A stretch of 64,000 nucleotides of DNA, from positions 2,951,267 through 3,015,266 of the forward strand of contig NC_133238.1 of NCBI RefSeq assembly GCF_040436345.1. The letters are read 5' to 3'. The notes beneath the pieces are model-generated. The model ran no database searches and was not told where the DNA came from. It saw only the letters and a list, made by a program, of their open reading frames with translations. The position numbers and the translations under genes were made by a program. The stretch is from Pagrus major. Its lineage: Eukaryota > Chordata > Actinopteri > Spariformes > Sparidae. Positions 1 to 25,200 of this stretch are shown here, one piece after another; the stretch's first letter is position 1; each line of letters starts with the position of its first letter.

Positions 1-45
1 GAGAGTAATCCTCCCCTGTCTCCAGGAGGCTGGTTGTGCAGGTCT

Positions 46-11141
<11,096 letters not shown>

Positions 11142-11578
11142 GAGTGAACTGTAAAAGTTGCAGACAGAAACGTTATCTCCAGTTTTCCCGGTCCCACACA
11201 GCAGACTTTAAAGGTTCAAACACAAAGGAAGAGGAGATAAGCCTGTATCCCCGGCTGGATAATCACAAAACCCGGTCTGGAGTGTGGCAGTGAGACTGAG
11301 AGCGCAGCAGGCACGGTACTCCTCTTTAGTCGGGTTTGACTAACCACCGGTCAAGAAGAGCATCCGCCGTTGCGCCCTCTTGAGGTCGGAGGTATTATAA
11401 CAATATTTATTGTGTTGGGCAGAACAACTTCTGGCTCGATCAACATGTCGTACTTAATTCTACTATAATGCTAAGGTTGAGGAACACCTATGTAACGTTA
11501 CCAATGTATTAATGCCGACACTCCTACAGGGAAAGTAGAAACAACAGCAGAAGTTGAAGACTTAACACCGACCACAAG
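11142..11578. promoter_or_regulatory. Putative bidirectional promoter between ankrd10 and hsf2bp
   Basis: The start codons of ankrd10 (minus) and hsf2bp (plus) diverge and lie 437 bp apart, so both 5' UTRs and core promoters must fit here unless there are distant noncoding first exons. The sequence is richer in CpG than the flanking introns, has purine-rich GGAA-type runs (aaggaagaggag near 11226) and shows no clear TATA box. This is an inference from gene layout. Confidence 0.6.
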
Positions 11579-14500
11579 ATGTCAGCCTCATTAGGCGGGA
11601 AATCGCTGGCTCTGAGTTATGAAGCAAAGGTAAAGGCAAAGAAACCTCCTCACCACAGCTTTACAGACACAAGTTGAAGGTGGACCTTATCATTATTAGA
11701 CAGCTATTAAGGTTTAATCCAAATTAAGCAGTATTTAATGAGTTAGTTTCCCATTCGTAGCTTCTGCTTTGGCAGTGAGGGGTAGAAATTACAGGTTAAA
11801 CATTTTAAAGATATCACCAGGAAACTTCTTGACTCGAGAAGTTTCCTGGTGATATCTTTAAAATGTCAAGAATCTTGAGTTGATTACTATCATTTTTGTA
11901 TTACAAGTTTTATGAAAATGTATTTAACATGCAAATGAGGCATTATCTCATTAATTGCACATAATGTTAGTTTCACAACAGAAATGTTGACATTAGATAA
12001 AGCCGTGTTCAAGATGTGTTTTATGTTGTTGATATATTAGAGTCAAAAGGTTTTTACCAAGGGCATTTTGGAGATCTCTTTTCATTAATCCATGAATGAG
12101 TTTATTTAATGTTTATAGGAGTATAATGTTATATACAGCAGGCTATGAAGCATATGAACAAACCCCATGGTAAAAAATAAACCCTCAGAATATAGATAGG
12201 GATAAACTGGGGACTTTGGTTTTCATTGTAATATGTACTAAAAAAAGAGAAGCCATGAACTTTTAAAACACAGTTTCAGATTTATGAAACCCTAATGCTG
12301 ATTGTAAAATGCAAAATATCAGATATCCCAGATATCTTTCAAAAACCACTATACTCAGATTTATCAAATCTGGACTAGATTGTACCAAAAAGGCTAAAGA
12401 TTCTTTGAAATCAAGTTTCAGGTTTGTGAAACCAAGACCACACACACACGGTTCAGATAGAAAATATGGATGAACTATATAGAAAAAATAAATCACAATT
12501 TTGACAGATTGTGATCTATTTCAATTTCACTGAGAAATATTAAAACTAGAGACCATACACAACACCAATCAACATGTTGACAATCTGACCCATGAGTACT
12601 CAGTATTCATTACTACATTGTTAATGGTATAAAATACCCAGCTGTAGAATCTTGTGACTGCATCTTGCACAGTTTTAATGCTTTTGCTTTGACAAAATCT
12701 GTTCACAGACAGACATATAAACACATGGCAAAGTACTCAAAAGTGTTTCTGTGTGTCTACATGACAACATTTTGCCATTATGACACACACAATCACCAAC
12801 ACACGACTGACAGGAGGGTGCAAACAATACAAGCCTCACTCTTGTCACTGCTGGTAATGAAGATGATGTGATTTTTGCTGGGCTCTATACCAGACATGGT
12901 TATTCCCTATGAATGGAGAATGTAATTTGTGGCCAAGCATCTCTGTAGTACCACAATGCTTCATTTATAATAGTGACACATTTAAGCTTTATGGAATAAT
13001 TGCAGTTTCTGTGATTTGGATATTGCTTTTGGCCATATTGCGATTTTGATAATATTCTCTCTTTGAAATACATTTTCTATGTGGAGTTGTTTCTGAGAGA
13101 CCAGGGGCCATATTCACAAACATTCTGGGAATACTCTCAGAGAGCTCCAAACAGCCTAATGATTCCTAGCAAGGAATAGTTTTAGGAGTGATTTTGGAAA
13201 CTTCTTAGAACAATTCTGAGCAAGGAAAGGACAAAAACTCTCATCTTAGTGAGAACGTGTGGTTGACCCCATTGCTGAGTATGACATTGTTTTGAGAGCT
13301 ACGATTGGTTGATCAAAAAAAGAAAAAGTGCACTCTAAGTGATGATGGACATAGAATGAACAGGGAAATCAATAGGCTCAACACTGTAAGCTAAGTTTCC
13401 CTTAACATTCCCCTTAACTAGAGCTAACTTCGGCATTATGTTTTGAGTTCTGCCTTGGCCTCAGTCCAGCTTATTAAAGTGAAGTCATAAAAGCCCACAC
13501 AACATAATTGAATCACATTTTAATGACATTAATTAAAAAACAATTATATGATACGTCACCTTACATTTACCCTGTGTTATGTGACGTATAGTGACTTGGT
13601 GATTGCACATAGGTCATACTTTTTAAAAACACTTTTTTCAGGTCCATGTCTGCAATGAGTTGTATCTTTTTTCTTTCAGGAAGGTTTTGTCAGAGTGAGG
13701 AAAAGAGATTTGGAGAAGTTAACCACAGAAGTCATGCAGCTGAGGGAGTTTCTGCCCAGAGTCCTAAATGGAGACCTGATTAAAATGCTACACAAAGCTC
13801 AAGCAGCTCAGACAAGTATGCTTCCATTAAACTTAGGCTTGTGGCAGAAAATACTTTAAGGTTGATGCCATGTCAGCCAGACAAAAGCAGCTTTTGACCA
13901 GTTTGTAGAGGCTGTGAGGTAGAGTCACCCTGATATGAGAGTCAAGATTGGTGCTGCTGTCTACTGAGTTGATTTATTTCATGATCAGCGGAACTGGCTT
14001 TTTATTCTTATTTATCTTCTTATCATCAGTTCACCCTTTTCTCACCTGACTCCTGTGTTCAGTGACATGTGGTGAGGTTATCAGCTCCTTAGGCACTACC
14101 CAGTAGAAAAGACAGATGTGCTTGTAAAGAACTCATTTTGACCACACCAATGCCTTATACATACATTGTTGCACTGGCAACCTACAATAGTTCCATGACA
14201 CAGTACCACAATCAGTGGCCATATTCACCAAGAATCTTGTCTCGCCACAGAAGTACTCCTAAATGGCAGTAACATATGCTATAACAATTCTAATTGCTAT
14301 TGCTTGATAATAACTTAAAGACATGTTGACTAATTTGTGGTCCAACAAATGTCTGAGATTTTCCAAGTTAATTGGCACTGCAAACCACATTTATGCAGTT
14401 TTTCCCTTTTTTTGGTCAACGTAGTGGATAGAGTAACAATCCATCCCTCTTCTTCTGCTTATCCGAGGTTGGGTCATGGTGGCAGCAGTCTTGGCAGGGT

Positions 14501-17500
14501 ATTCCAGACATCCTTCTCCCCAGCAACGCTTTTCAGTTCTTCCTTTGGGATCCCGAGCTGTTCCCAGGCCAGATAAGATAAATAATCCCTCCAGCAATTC
14601 TAGGTTGCCCGAGGGTCTTCTCCCAGTTGTTCATGCCTGAAACCAGCTCAGCTGGCTCCTTTTAATGCAAAGGAGCAACAATTCTACTCTGAGTTCCCTC
14701 TGGATGTCCGACCTCCTCACCCAATTTCTAAGGTTAAGCCCAGCCACCCTACAGAGGACGCTCTTCGTTGTAGCTGCATTCTCAATCTTTTGGTCACTAC
14801 CCACAGCTCATGACCATAGGTGGGGGTTGGAATGTAGATTGAGTGGTAAATCAAAAGCCTTGCCTTTCAGCTCAGCTACCTCTTCATCATCCGATCCAGC
14901 GCAACGCCTGCAGTACTGCTGAGGCTGCACCAAATCATCTGTTCAGCTTACTTTCCATCTCCCGTCACTCGTGAACAAGACCCTGGGATACTTAAACTCC
15001 TTCGCTTCGCTCGCTCCATGAAAAGGCGTGTCAACTAAGAGTGCCCAACAATGTCCAGAGTCTTCAGCATCTCAGGATAACTCTCATCCACCCCAGGCAT
15101 CCTTCTTAACCCTCAGTGCCCTCTGCCAGGGATATGGACGAGTGTTCCCCCCAGTCTTCAGACTCTGCTTCCTCTGCAGAGGATGTGATTTTCAGGTTCA
15201 GGAGTTCATTAAAATGTCCTTTCCATTGCCCAACATTATCCAGAGTATGGGTCAGCAGTTCTCCTCCCTGGCTTAACACAGCCTGGCTAAAGCCTCGCTT
15301 TTCCTCCTTTAGCTGCCAAATGGTTTTCCAGAACTTCTTTGAGGCGAACCAAAAGTCCGTCTCCACAGCCTCCCCAAACTCTTCCCACACCTGGGTTTTT
15401 TGCGTCAGCAACCACAGAGTCTGCAGCCCTTCTGGCCTCCATCTTCAGCTTGATGGCTTCCTGCACCACTGGTGTCCACCAGTGGGTTCTTAGGTTGCCA
15501 CTACATCAGGCACAGAAGACCCTCTGGCCGCAGCTCCAAGCAGCTGCCTCTATAATAGAGGCTTTGAACATGGCCCACTGGGATTCTACGTCCCCAACCT
15601 TCACTGAGATGAGTGAAAAATATTCTGTTGCTGGATGTTGAAGATCCGTTCCCAGTTCACCCTCACTTCTCGTTTGCGTTTGCCATGTCTATCCGGCAGC
15701 CTCCCCCGCCATCTGATCCAACTCACCACCAGGTGGTGATCAGTTGACAGCTCTGTTCCTCTCTTTACCTGAGTGTCCAAAACATACGGTCGCAGATCTG
15801 ATGACAACACCACAAAGTCGATCATCAACCTTTGGCCTAAGGTCGCCTGGTACCAAGTACACTTTATGCTCGAACATGGTGTTTGGCCATCAATGACTAG
15901 CACAGAAGTCCAAAAACAAAACACCACTCAGTTTTACATCAGGCAGGCCATTCCTCCCAATCACCCCCTCAGTCAGATAGCAGCCAATTTGAGCCATAGG
16001 ATGTTTTGTTAACATGGTCCCTGGTCATCAAAGTTGTAAGTAAGTTGAATATATATTTATTTTATATTTATTTCCATTCTACTCAAAGAAAATGTAATGA
16101 ATCAGTTTGGGAGGTCCCTGCTGATTTCAATCTATCCTGAATGCAAAGTGAACTGGTGACAACTAAAAGTGACAGTTCAGGACTTTTTATGTGGGGTTGT
16201 ATGAGGCACTTATCCCTAGTCAGTGTATTACCAGCAGTAGATGACCATCAGGTGACCCCGTGTGTGGAGAAACAGCACGTAATGCCGGCAGGAAGCATTG
16301 TACTGCTGTAAACCGTACCAGCAGCAAAATGTATTTTAGCCACCTGAAATAAGTCCAACCTAAAAAATATGTATCCGTTTAAGTATATGTTATGTTTTGA
16401 ACATTTTTGGCGCTTTACATTGCCGTCAAACAGCCTTTTGCTTTGGCACTACATTCCCTCAACTGTACAACATCTGTATTCCTACACACAAGGGGAATGT
16501 AGTACGGAGAGGGTGTTTTGATGACATAGCTGTTATGGTTTACAGCAGTAAAATGCCCTACTTCCTGCCAGCGCTATGTGCTGCTTCTCCACACGGGGTT
16601 ATCTGATGGTCATCTACCGCAGGTAATACACTGACTAGGGATAAGTACCTCATACAACCCCACGTCAAAAGAACGGAAATATCCCTCTAATATGTACATT
16701 TGAAAGTGTACTGGTATTTTTGTGACCATAAAACACTACTTTAAAATGCACAAAAGATATGTTATGAAATGAGAACGGTTATCCAGGTGAAATCTGATAA
16801 GCGTAAAACTACAGTCTGTTTATGCTTTTCAGCATTGTGGATTCTGTTGATTGAAGTTGCAAATTTATCAAAAAAAGGTTACATTCTCTAATAGAAGAAA
16901 AAAAGAAAAGAAAAGAAATTATGTCTCATGAGCTTAGATCATTATCAATCCACAAATTATATTGTATAGGTATTTCCAAATATTGTTGTTGGTTGTCGCT
17001 GTTATTTTTATGAAAAGTGCGTTAGCATAAGCGTGTTGGCATATGTGTATGTAAAAATGTAGGAGATAGCCTTGGCAGGTGGCCTGGCTGCTTTTTTGGC
17101 TGGAGGACAATCACCAACTTCCAAACTAACCAAATCTGAACCTTAGATTTAACATGTTATAGAATGTATAGCGAGTTAAGTTACTGTAAATTTACAGAAT
17201 ATCGATATCACTTCACCTGGGTAACTATAAACCACACAAATCTACAGACATCTGTGTGTGTTTCTGTCTGTGTATGCGTAGTGAAGGAGCACCTTGTGCA
17301 GGAACAGGAGCGGTTGCAACAGCAATGTCTGCATCTTCAGTCCCGACTGGATGCAGTGCAGACTGAATGTCAGAAAGAGAGAGAGGTGAGTGAGGATAGG
17401 TAAGATAATGTCTGACTGGCGATACTGTACAAGGTTCTCACTGTATGTGTGACACTTGTAAAATGAATTCATATTCCTTAACTTAACAATGAGATGAATG

Positions 17501-18422
17501 AGCAAGCTTTAAAGGGATGTTTTGGTAAAAAAAATCAGTCTTCTACCGCCATAGAGCCATGCAGCTAGCTTTTCCTCCTTCAATGAACTCAATAATACCA
17601 ATAGCATTGAAAGATTACCATTTATGTGTGTAGGAGAAGCTGTTGTTACGTGAGCAGCTATGGCAGAGCGGAGCACAGCTGCAGCAGCAGGCAGACTTCT
17701 GCTCTGGTTTGGGATCTTCAACCTGCAGTCTGCTATGGAGTAGCTCTGCCAGGGAGCACACAGTCTCACAGTGGCTGGCTGATGTGAGTCATCTCCACAA
17801 GTCTGTCTGTCTGTGTGTTTCTTAAACAATCCAAATGACACTTTATTGACACATGCTTTATTGTAAACCCTCAAAGTTTCATATTAAATATTGAAATAAT
17901 TTGATATCCGTCACAACTGGTTATGCTGGGCAACAGGTGTTGGACAGAAAATCAGATGACGGGAGGAAGCAGAATATCTTAAGTGATTTAATGCAGAAAA
18001 GCTTACATGCAGGACAGTTGGCAGGTACACAGGTAAGTAGACAGGCAGGTGGATAGGTTCATAGAAAAAAGATTCAGATAACAGAAACTCAAATACTAGC
18101 AAACACAAAACCCAACAGCATGAATGGAATTGCATAATATGAGTGGGAATAGCCTGGTTAAATACCTGCAGGGCTGATTAGGGAGAGTGGAAACAGTTGA
18201 GAGAGTGGGCGGAGTAGTCCAGATAACTGCCATGCTGATGAGGGGAGTAAGTAACTGGGACAGCGAGGCGATCAATTGAGGAGGGTAAGTGTGGGGACAT
18301 CTGCTGTCTGTAGATAAATGTATGTTTAAGGAGGTGGGAATGTGACTGGATGGAGGAACCAGGAGATGCACACTGACATGATCGTATTCGAGTTGTATTG
18401 TCTGATGTGTGCACATTATTAA

Positions 18423-18477
<55 letters not shown>

Positions 18478-21400
18478 GTGCAGGGGAAGCTGCAGTCTTT
18501 CCTGTCAGTAGCTGCTCAGACCCTGGAGAGCTTTGTCAGGTCTCTGGATGAGGAGGTGAAAACTCAAACTGAGGACCACACCTCCCAGGAGCACCAGTTT
18601 GTGCTGGCTTTGGCTGGAACTATCACTAGTGAGTTCACAGCTTCCGTATCGCAACACATTGGTGTATTCACACACACTTGAAGATTTATATTTTACACCA
18701 CTTTTATGTTATGTTATCTATCAAGAGAGTATTGTGTATGTCAGTAGGTTTTACACAATCAAGCCTGACTTGGATCCACAGAGAGGCTGTTCACATTTGG
18801 TTCTACCATCCATCCTGAGTTATTTGATCACAAGTGGACAGCTTCAAGGCCATCAGGTCACACCTGGCATTAAATGCATCTCAAGTGACTTTGAGTGACC
18901 TCTTGTGATGGGATCTCACCTCCATGCTCCATATGCAAAAATACACCATCACTGGAAAAAAATGGATACGTTTTCCCACAAGGAAGGAATAACTTAATGT
19001 ATAATGTTTGCCGAATTAACAAGTATGCTCAAATAGATAAGAATGTGTTGTAGACAGAGTTTCACAAAATGTATACAGTTTCTCCTAACGCAGTCTAAAA
19101 ATTGAGTGTTTTTTCTTAAGGTAGTCTGGTGACTTTCTCCACAAACAACAAAGAAGCCTAGTAGTTACTAGTAGTTGCCTATGTTAGTTACTGTTTACTG
19201 TATTCATAAAATTCTGTATGAATATGTTATGTTTTGTAATAAATTAAGTGTAAATGGTGAAATCAGTTGAAATATTGTGTTCAGACAGCTGCTGGGGGAT
19301 AAGATGCAGGACAAGACACAGAAGCAGATAGGGTGCACTTTAAACATGAAAAACAGACAGGCTTTTACAGTGATACCACAACAAGCTGCACTTTTAACAA
19401 TGAAAAACAATTTCATGTGTTGTATTTAATGCTGAATTTACAAGAAGGCACCAATAATTTAGAATGTGTTGTAGCTGTTTCTCCTCACTCAGCAACTCTT
19501 AAAATCATGTGGTTTGTTTAGGGAGTCTTGGATATTGCTGTTTCTAGTTCAATGGTTAGATGAAACAGACTTTCACAAGCGTCTGCTGCTAACATTGACA
19601 GATTAAGAAAGTCCAAAAGGGTAATATGCATTACAGTGAACTAGCCGGAAATCAGATAGTGTGTAATCTATTCTGTCTGTTGTTTTGGCTTCGTCTTCTT
19701 CCTGTTTCTCAGAGGACATCAGTTGAGTCTGAGTGATCGGATCTCAAATGCGTCCTCAGTGCGTCTTGGGGGCATTCCCAACTGTACTTAGAGCTGTCAC
19801 TCAGGGCAGATGTTGACACCAGCTCTGAACAGTCTCATTGTGACCATTTCAAACATATTAAATGTGTCAACAATTTAAAGTCATTGATGTCAGCTGTATA
19901 ATTCCTCCTGAATGAACAATGGCTCACAGCGTCTCAGACCATCTGTCATCACCTACTTTGTCTTTATTTTTCATCAATCAGACATAGCAGCAGTAACTTG
20001 TGGGCGGGACTTCCTATCCTGCTCGTCTCATGTTCTACTGGACACTCTGATGAAGCTTCTGGAGTTGATGAGGCCTGGTGTCTTTCCCAAACTGAAAGTG
20101 TATGTGGAGCTGTGGTAGAATGCATAACACAAACTATTTGTATTTTCATTGTTAGTCTGAACATGTCCTGACATAGAAAACATTTAGATTTAACCAAATA
20201 TGGAACATCAGGTCGCATCTGATCTTATCATCTGATCCATAAATCATTATAAAATGACAAGACTAGATCCTCTGCACACAACATTTTTTATTTACATTAC
20301 TAAAATCATATTTTTATGGTATTATTTGACATTGACATTGTTGCTTAGCCAGGGTTTGTTTGTAACCTAGACCTGAAATGTGTTTTCCCCAAGTGAACAT
20401 ATGAATCAAGATTCTGCATTGCCCATTTCTCATTTCTTTTCACTTTCTAATGTAGCCTTAATACGAACGTTTGTGACCAGGCTGACTTTTTTCTGGCTTA
20501 AAATCAGACTGCATGCGTCACTCAGACATAATTGCTCTGATTGGATGTAGGTCATGTTTAGAGAGAAAGATAAATAGATATTTTACTGATTGCGAGGCAA
20601 ATTTAGAATTTAGTTTCGTTGCTCTGGTATGGGAGGCTATGGCTCCGGGGTAGAGCCAGCGTCTTGTTATCGGAAGGTCGCTGATTCGATTCCCCTGGTC
20701 TGCATGTCTAAGTGTCCTTGGGCAAGATACTGAACCCCAAGCTTCTGATGTGCTGGTCGGCACCTTGCATGGCAGCCACCACCATCGGTGTATGAATGTA
20801 TGTATGAATCACTGTAAGTCGTTTTGGATGAAAGCGTCTGCTAAATGTAAATATAAATGGTTGTAGATCCATCTGAATCTGTCTAGAGGCCCTTTTGCAA
20901 ATCAAAGAGGGACGAGGGACTTTGTCAATTTGCAAAATGCTCTGGCGATTCCAAGCTACATGCAAGTGTCTACAGACATGAAAAGATCTGAACCTATACT
21001 TTAAAGCAACATTATGTAGAAATTGGTGGCTTTGACAGAGACACCACCATGTTACAAGACACTGTACCATAAAAATGATTTTAAAGCTGTTATTTTAAGG
21101 TGAAAAAAAGTTGCAAAATGCTTTAATGACCTGATGTCTAAAATAAGAACCTCATAACTGTAATTGCAACAGTGTTCGACACAAAAGCTCATTTAACCAG
21201 AGTTAAGGAACAGGACCAGCCAACATTTATGTGTACATCTGCTGTTAACTGATTATTCAAATCTCAAAATGAATGAACTTATACAGGTAGATTCAGTCAT
21301 GCATGCTAGTATTTAGATGTAGGCAGTAGGTGTCAGTGTTGTGCCTCTGTAGGACACGTTAGTGTTTAAGTAAAACTGACTATGCTCATGTTTGCTGCAG

Positions 21401-22182
21401 GTTGATGCTGATGGCTCTGTATAATGTCAGCATCAATGTTAAAGGGCTGAAGTACATCAGTGAAAATCCAGGACTCGTGCCTCTCATCTGGACTCTGCTG
21501 GATGGTAAGGACACCATTAGGAGACAGGAGATGCATTTAGAACAACTCGACTCTGTCACGAATTCAAGACACACACACACACACATACACACACATGAAT
21601 GTTACATTAGTTATCTATAGTAAAACAGGTCTGTGTAAAACACTGAAAAGTTGTTATATACAGTTGCGGTCAAATGTTTCTGTATAATTTATGTAACATC
21701 CAATATGCTTACATTTTATAACTTATTGTGGCCTTACTAATGCTGATACTGATATATGCACGTACCAAGGGTGGGGCTGGAACAGCCACTGGTGGTGGAG
21801 CTACTTCCTTCACAGGGACGTGGGTAATGTCAAGCTGCATCAGGCCAAAATCCTCCAGGGAAGGGATCATGCTGCAAACCTGATTCCAAAGCACCTGGGA
21901 CACTGAGTAAAACACTAATTAAAACAGATTGTAACTAAAGACAATCTTGCAATGGGCTCACACTAGCCGCGGTACCTGTCAACACATTCATGTTCCAACC
22001 AATGAGTACTCAGTAGTCATTAGTACATTATGACATATGACATATAACTAGTATCCATGGGTCGGACCATGCCCATCTTCGAATTCAGGTTGTGATGCTG
22101 TCGTGCTGACAGAAATCTGTCAAACCTGGCATATTACTCAAAACGTCTCTGTTAGTTCCCACGACAATAGGTGTCTCCAGGA

Positions 22183-22250
<68 letters not shown>

Positions 22251-25200
22251 GGTAAAAACAATACCAAAACAACAATACCAAGCTTTCCTGGCTGGTAATC
22301 AATTTAAAATAATTTGTGTTTACTGACAACTGTTTTACAAAGTGTTCCTGAGCGTATGTAGTCCTTTATACAATCGTGTGCTTCACAAAGTGGTGAACCT
22401 CGCCCCATCCTTGCTTGCAAACGACTTTCGAGGATGTCCCTTTCATACCAAATCATGATACTATCACCTGTCACCACAATGAACCTGCTTACCTGTGGAA
22501 TGTTCCAAACAGTTGTTTTTGAGTTCCAGTCTTTTGTTGCACCTGTCCCAATTTGTTTAATATGTGTTACATGCATCGCATTCAAAATAACAATATATAG
22601 AGAAAAATAAATAAAGTGATGTGGTAAAACATTCAATCGAATGTCTTTGCACTGATTTTAATTGAGCATATGTAAAAAGGAATTAGCACATTTTCACATT
22701 GTCTTTTCATTATGTTGTACAAAGTGTCTCAACTCCTTTGGACTCGGAGGTGTACATAAAGATTCACTGAATTTAACATAATTCAAATTGTTATTATGGA
22801 TGGAAACTATACAAACTATGTCCCTGTAGATCAGTGTCTAGGTATCAGCTTCACACTCTCTGTTTGTCTGACAGATGGACACTGGGAGGTGTGTCTTCAC
22901 TCTTTGCGTCTCCTGCAGTCAGTGTTGTTGGAGGAGGATGCGCTGCTCCTGCTGGGTTCTTCTCTGCTGGATCAAGACCTCCAGGCTCGTGTCAGCCGAC
23001 TCACCTCAACAGCGCAGCCCAGCTTGAGACTAGCTGCCCAGCAGACCCTGGAGGACCTGCAGGCCTTCAAACAGGTACCACGGTTACAATATACCGATCA
23101 GGCATAACATTATGACCACCTGCCTAATATTGTGAACCCCTTGTGCAGCCAAAACAGCTCTGACCTGTCAACACATGGACTTAAGACCTCTGAGGGCGTT
23201 TTATAGTGGATCCTCTGGGTCCTGTATGTTGGGGGGTGGGGCCTCCATGGATCAGTAAAACCAATCAGTGGTACTGATGACACACGGCTCTACCTCCAGT
23301 GGCTCAGGAGGTAGAGAGGGTTGTCGACTAATCAGAAGGTCGATGCTTCGATCCCCAGCTACTCCAGTCTGGATGTTGAAGTGTCCTTGGTCAAGGAGTG
23401 TGTTAGCGTGTGAATGTGCAAGCATAGAAATATTGTGGGGCGCTTTAGACAGAAAGTGTTGTGTTGCTCATGATGACTTGCATGACGACTTGCTTGAAAA
23501 GTTTAATTATCCACCTCAATGCACAAACACTGGTTTGCCCAATCTTTCTAGTTCTCTCTCCCTGTGTGTGTCCGCTCTGTTGACTCTTCCTCAGCAGTAT
23601 GTTTTATGCAGTCACCCAAAAATCAGACCAAGTGTTGTCACAGTGGGTGAGCCGTGTGATGAGGACACCATTAGTTAGAACTGATGCTCTAGGGTGGTGT
23701 ATAGAAGATTAATCCAGCCTAAAAATGTAGCGCCAAAGCAAAGGACTCCAGGGTGGAGAACAGAAACTGCCACTCCACCCTGTCAAACACTTTCTCAGCA
23801 TCTAAGGAGAGAGCTGCTGTTGGGGAGTCCCTGCTGCCTGAGGCCCACATTAAATTAATTATTATTAATGACTGCAGGGTTGCAAGGACTTTAGCTAGAA
23901 TTTTACTCTCTCAACCAATCAGGCTGCTGGGCCTGTAGCTTTTGCAGTCAAGGGGGTCAATGTCCTTTTTTCTATATTAAGGAAATTACAGCATCACACA
24001 AAACAGGAGGTAAGTGGCCCCTGTCCATGGCCTCATAATACATATCCAGAAGTTACAGGGAGAGCTCTTCTACATAGGTCTTATAAAACTCGGCTGTAAA
24101 GCTGTTGGGGCCAGGAGCCTTACCAGATGGGAGATTTTTGATAGCTCCAGCTATTACTTCTTTAGTGATTGGCTGATCAAGTAGAGCCACCTAGTCCTCC
24201 CTCAGGGTGGGAAGACCGCGCTGATCCAGAAACGCCTCAATCTCCCCCTCCTTTACATGGGATTCAGATGAATAGAGGTACATATAAGTCATTGAATTTA
24301 TCTCATTAGGGTCAGTTAGCATCATGTGTCCTTGTACTCTCAGAGCTGGGATTGAATTTAGACTCCATGCGTCCAGCCATGTCCCCCTCTTCAAATATTT
24401 TTTGTTGAGCTTTGAACAGTGCAAATTCAGCTTTGTGGGTTAGAATGATATTTAATTCATATTTGAGGCTGGTTAAGGTGATCAAATTGGTAGATAATGT
24501 AACTTTTTTGAAAGCACTCTCTGCTATGAAACTTTTTTTCTCCAGGTCGAGCTGCTTTGTATTGCTAGTCTCTTTTTTTTTTTTTTAAATATAGTGTGTT
24601 GTATGATATGTCCTCTGGTGAATGCCTTTAAGGCTTCCCAAATTATGCCAGCAGAGGGGGCAAGTTGGTTTCCTTATACAGGTTAATTTGAGCTCTTTAA
24701 GACTCCCTGAAGTCGAAATCCAGTACGAGGCTGGAATTGAGACCACCTGGGGGAGTAAGCTGTTTTTTATAGGGGAGAATGCTGAGAAATACAGGGGCAT
24801 GGTCAGAAATCAGTATGTTACCAATAGTGGAGGATACTGCAGCGGAAGTGACAGACTTTGAGATAAGAAACAAATCTTGTCTTGACAGTGTACCATAAGG
24901 AGATGAGTAAACGGTGTAATCTCTAGTCATTAGACATTGACAAATCCTAAGTCCTTACAAAGGTCCTGTAAGGCCCTGGCTGATCTGTTTGGTATGTTGG
25001 AGGGAGGCAGAGATTCTCTGCGAGTGATACAAAAACTCACCTTGTATTTTTTAAAACGGACATTCGGGGCACATGTCGGATTTTAAGAACTCGCTGGGAA
25101 GCATGAACTGGACAAGACTCATGCTGAGCGTGACTTCTGCCTCACAGTTACTAATCACATTAGCCATTTTCACCTGAAGCTAACGTCTGCAGCCATAGAT

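Noticed and set aside
15106..15641. Overlapping open frames on both strands taken as genes
   Set aside because: They are pieces of the LINE relic or shadows of it. Only the minus-strand frames show endonuclease and reverse transcriptase linker signatures.
18177..18416. Two minus-strand frames in hsf2bp intron 4
   Set aside because: They overlap each other in different frames within a repeat-like block and carry no recognisable motif.
20635..20710. Possible true tRNA gene
   Set aside because: Box A and box B are present, but the sequence continues into the SINE body and cannot fold into a full cloverleaf. It is a SINE head.
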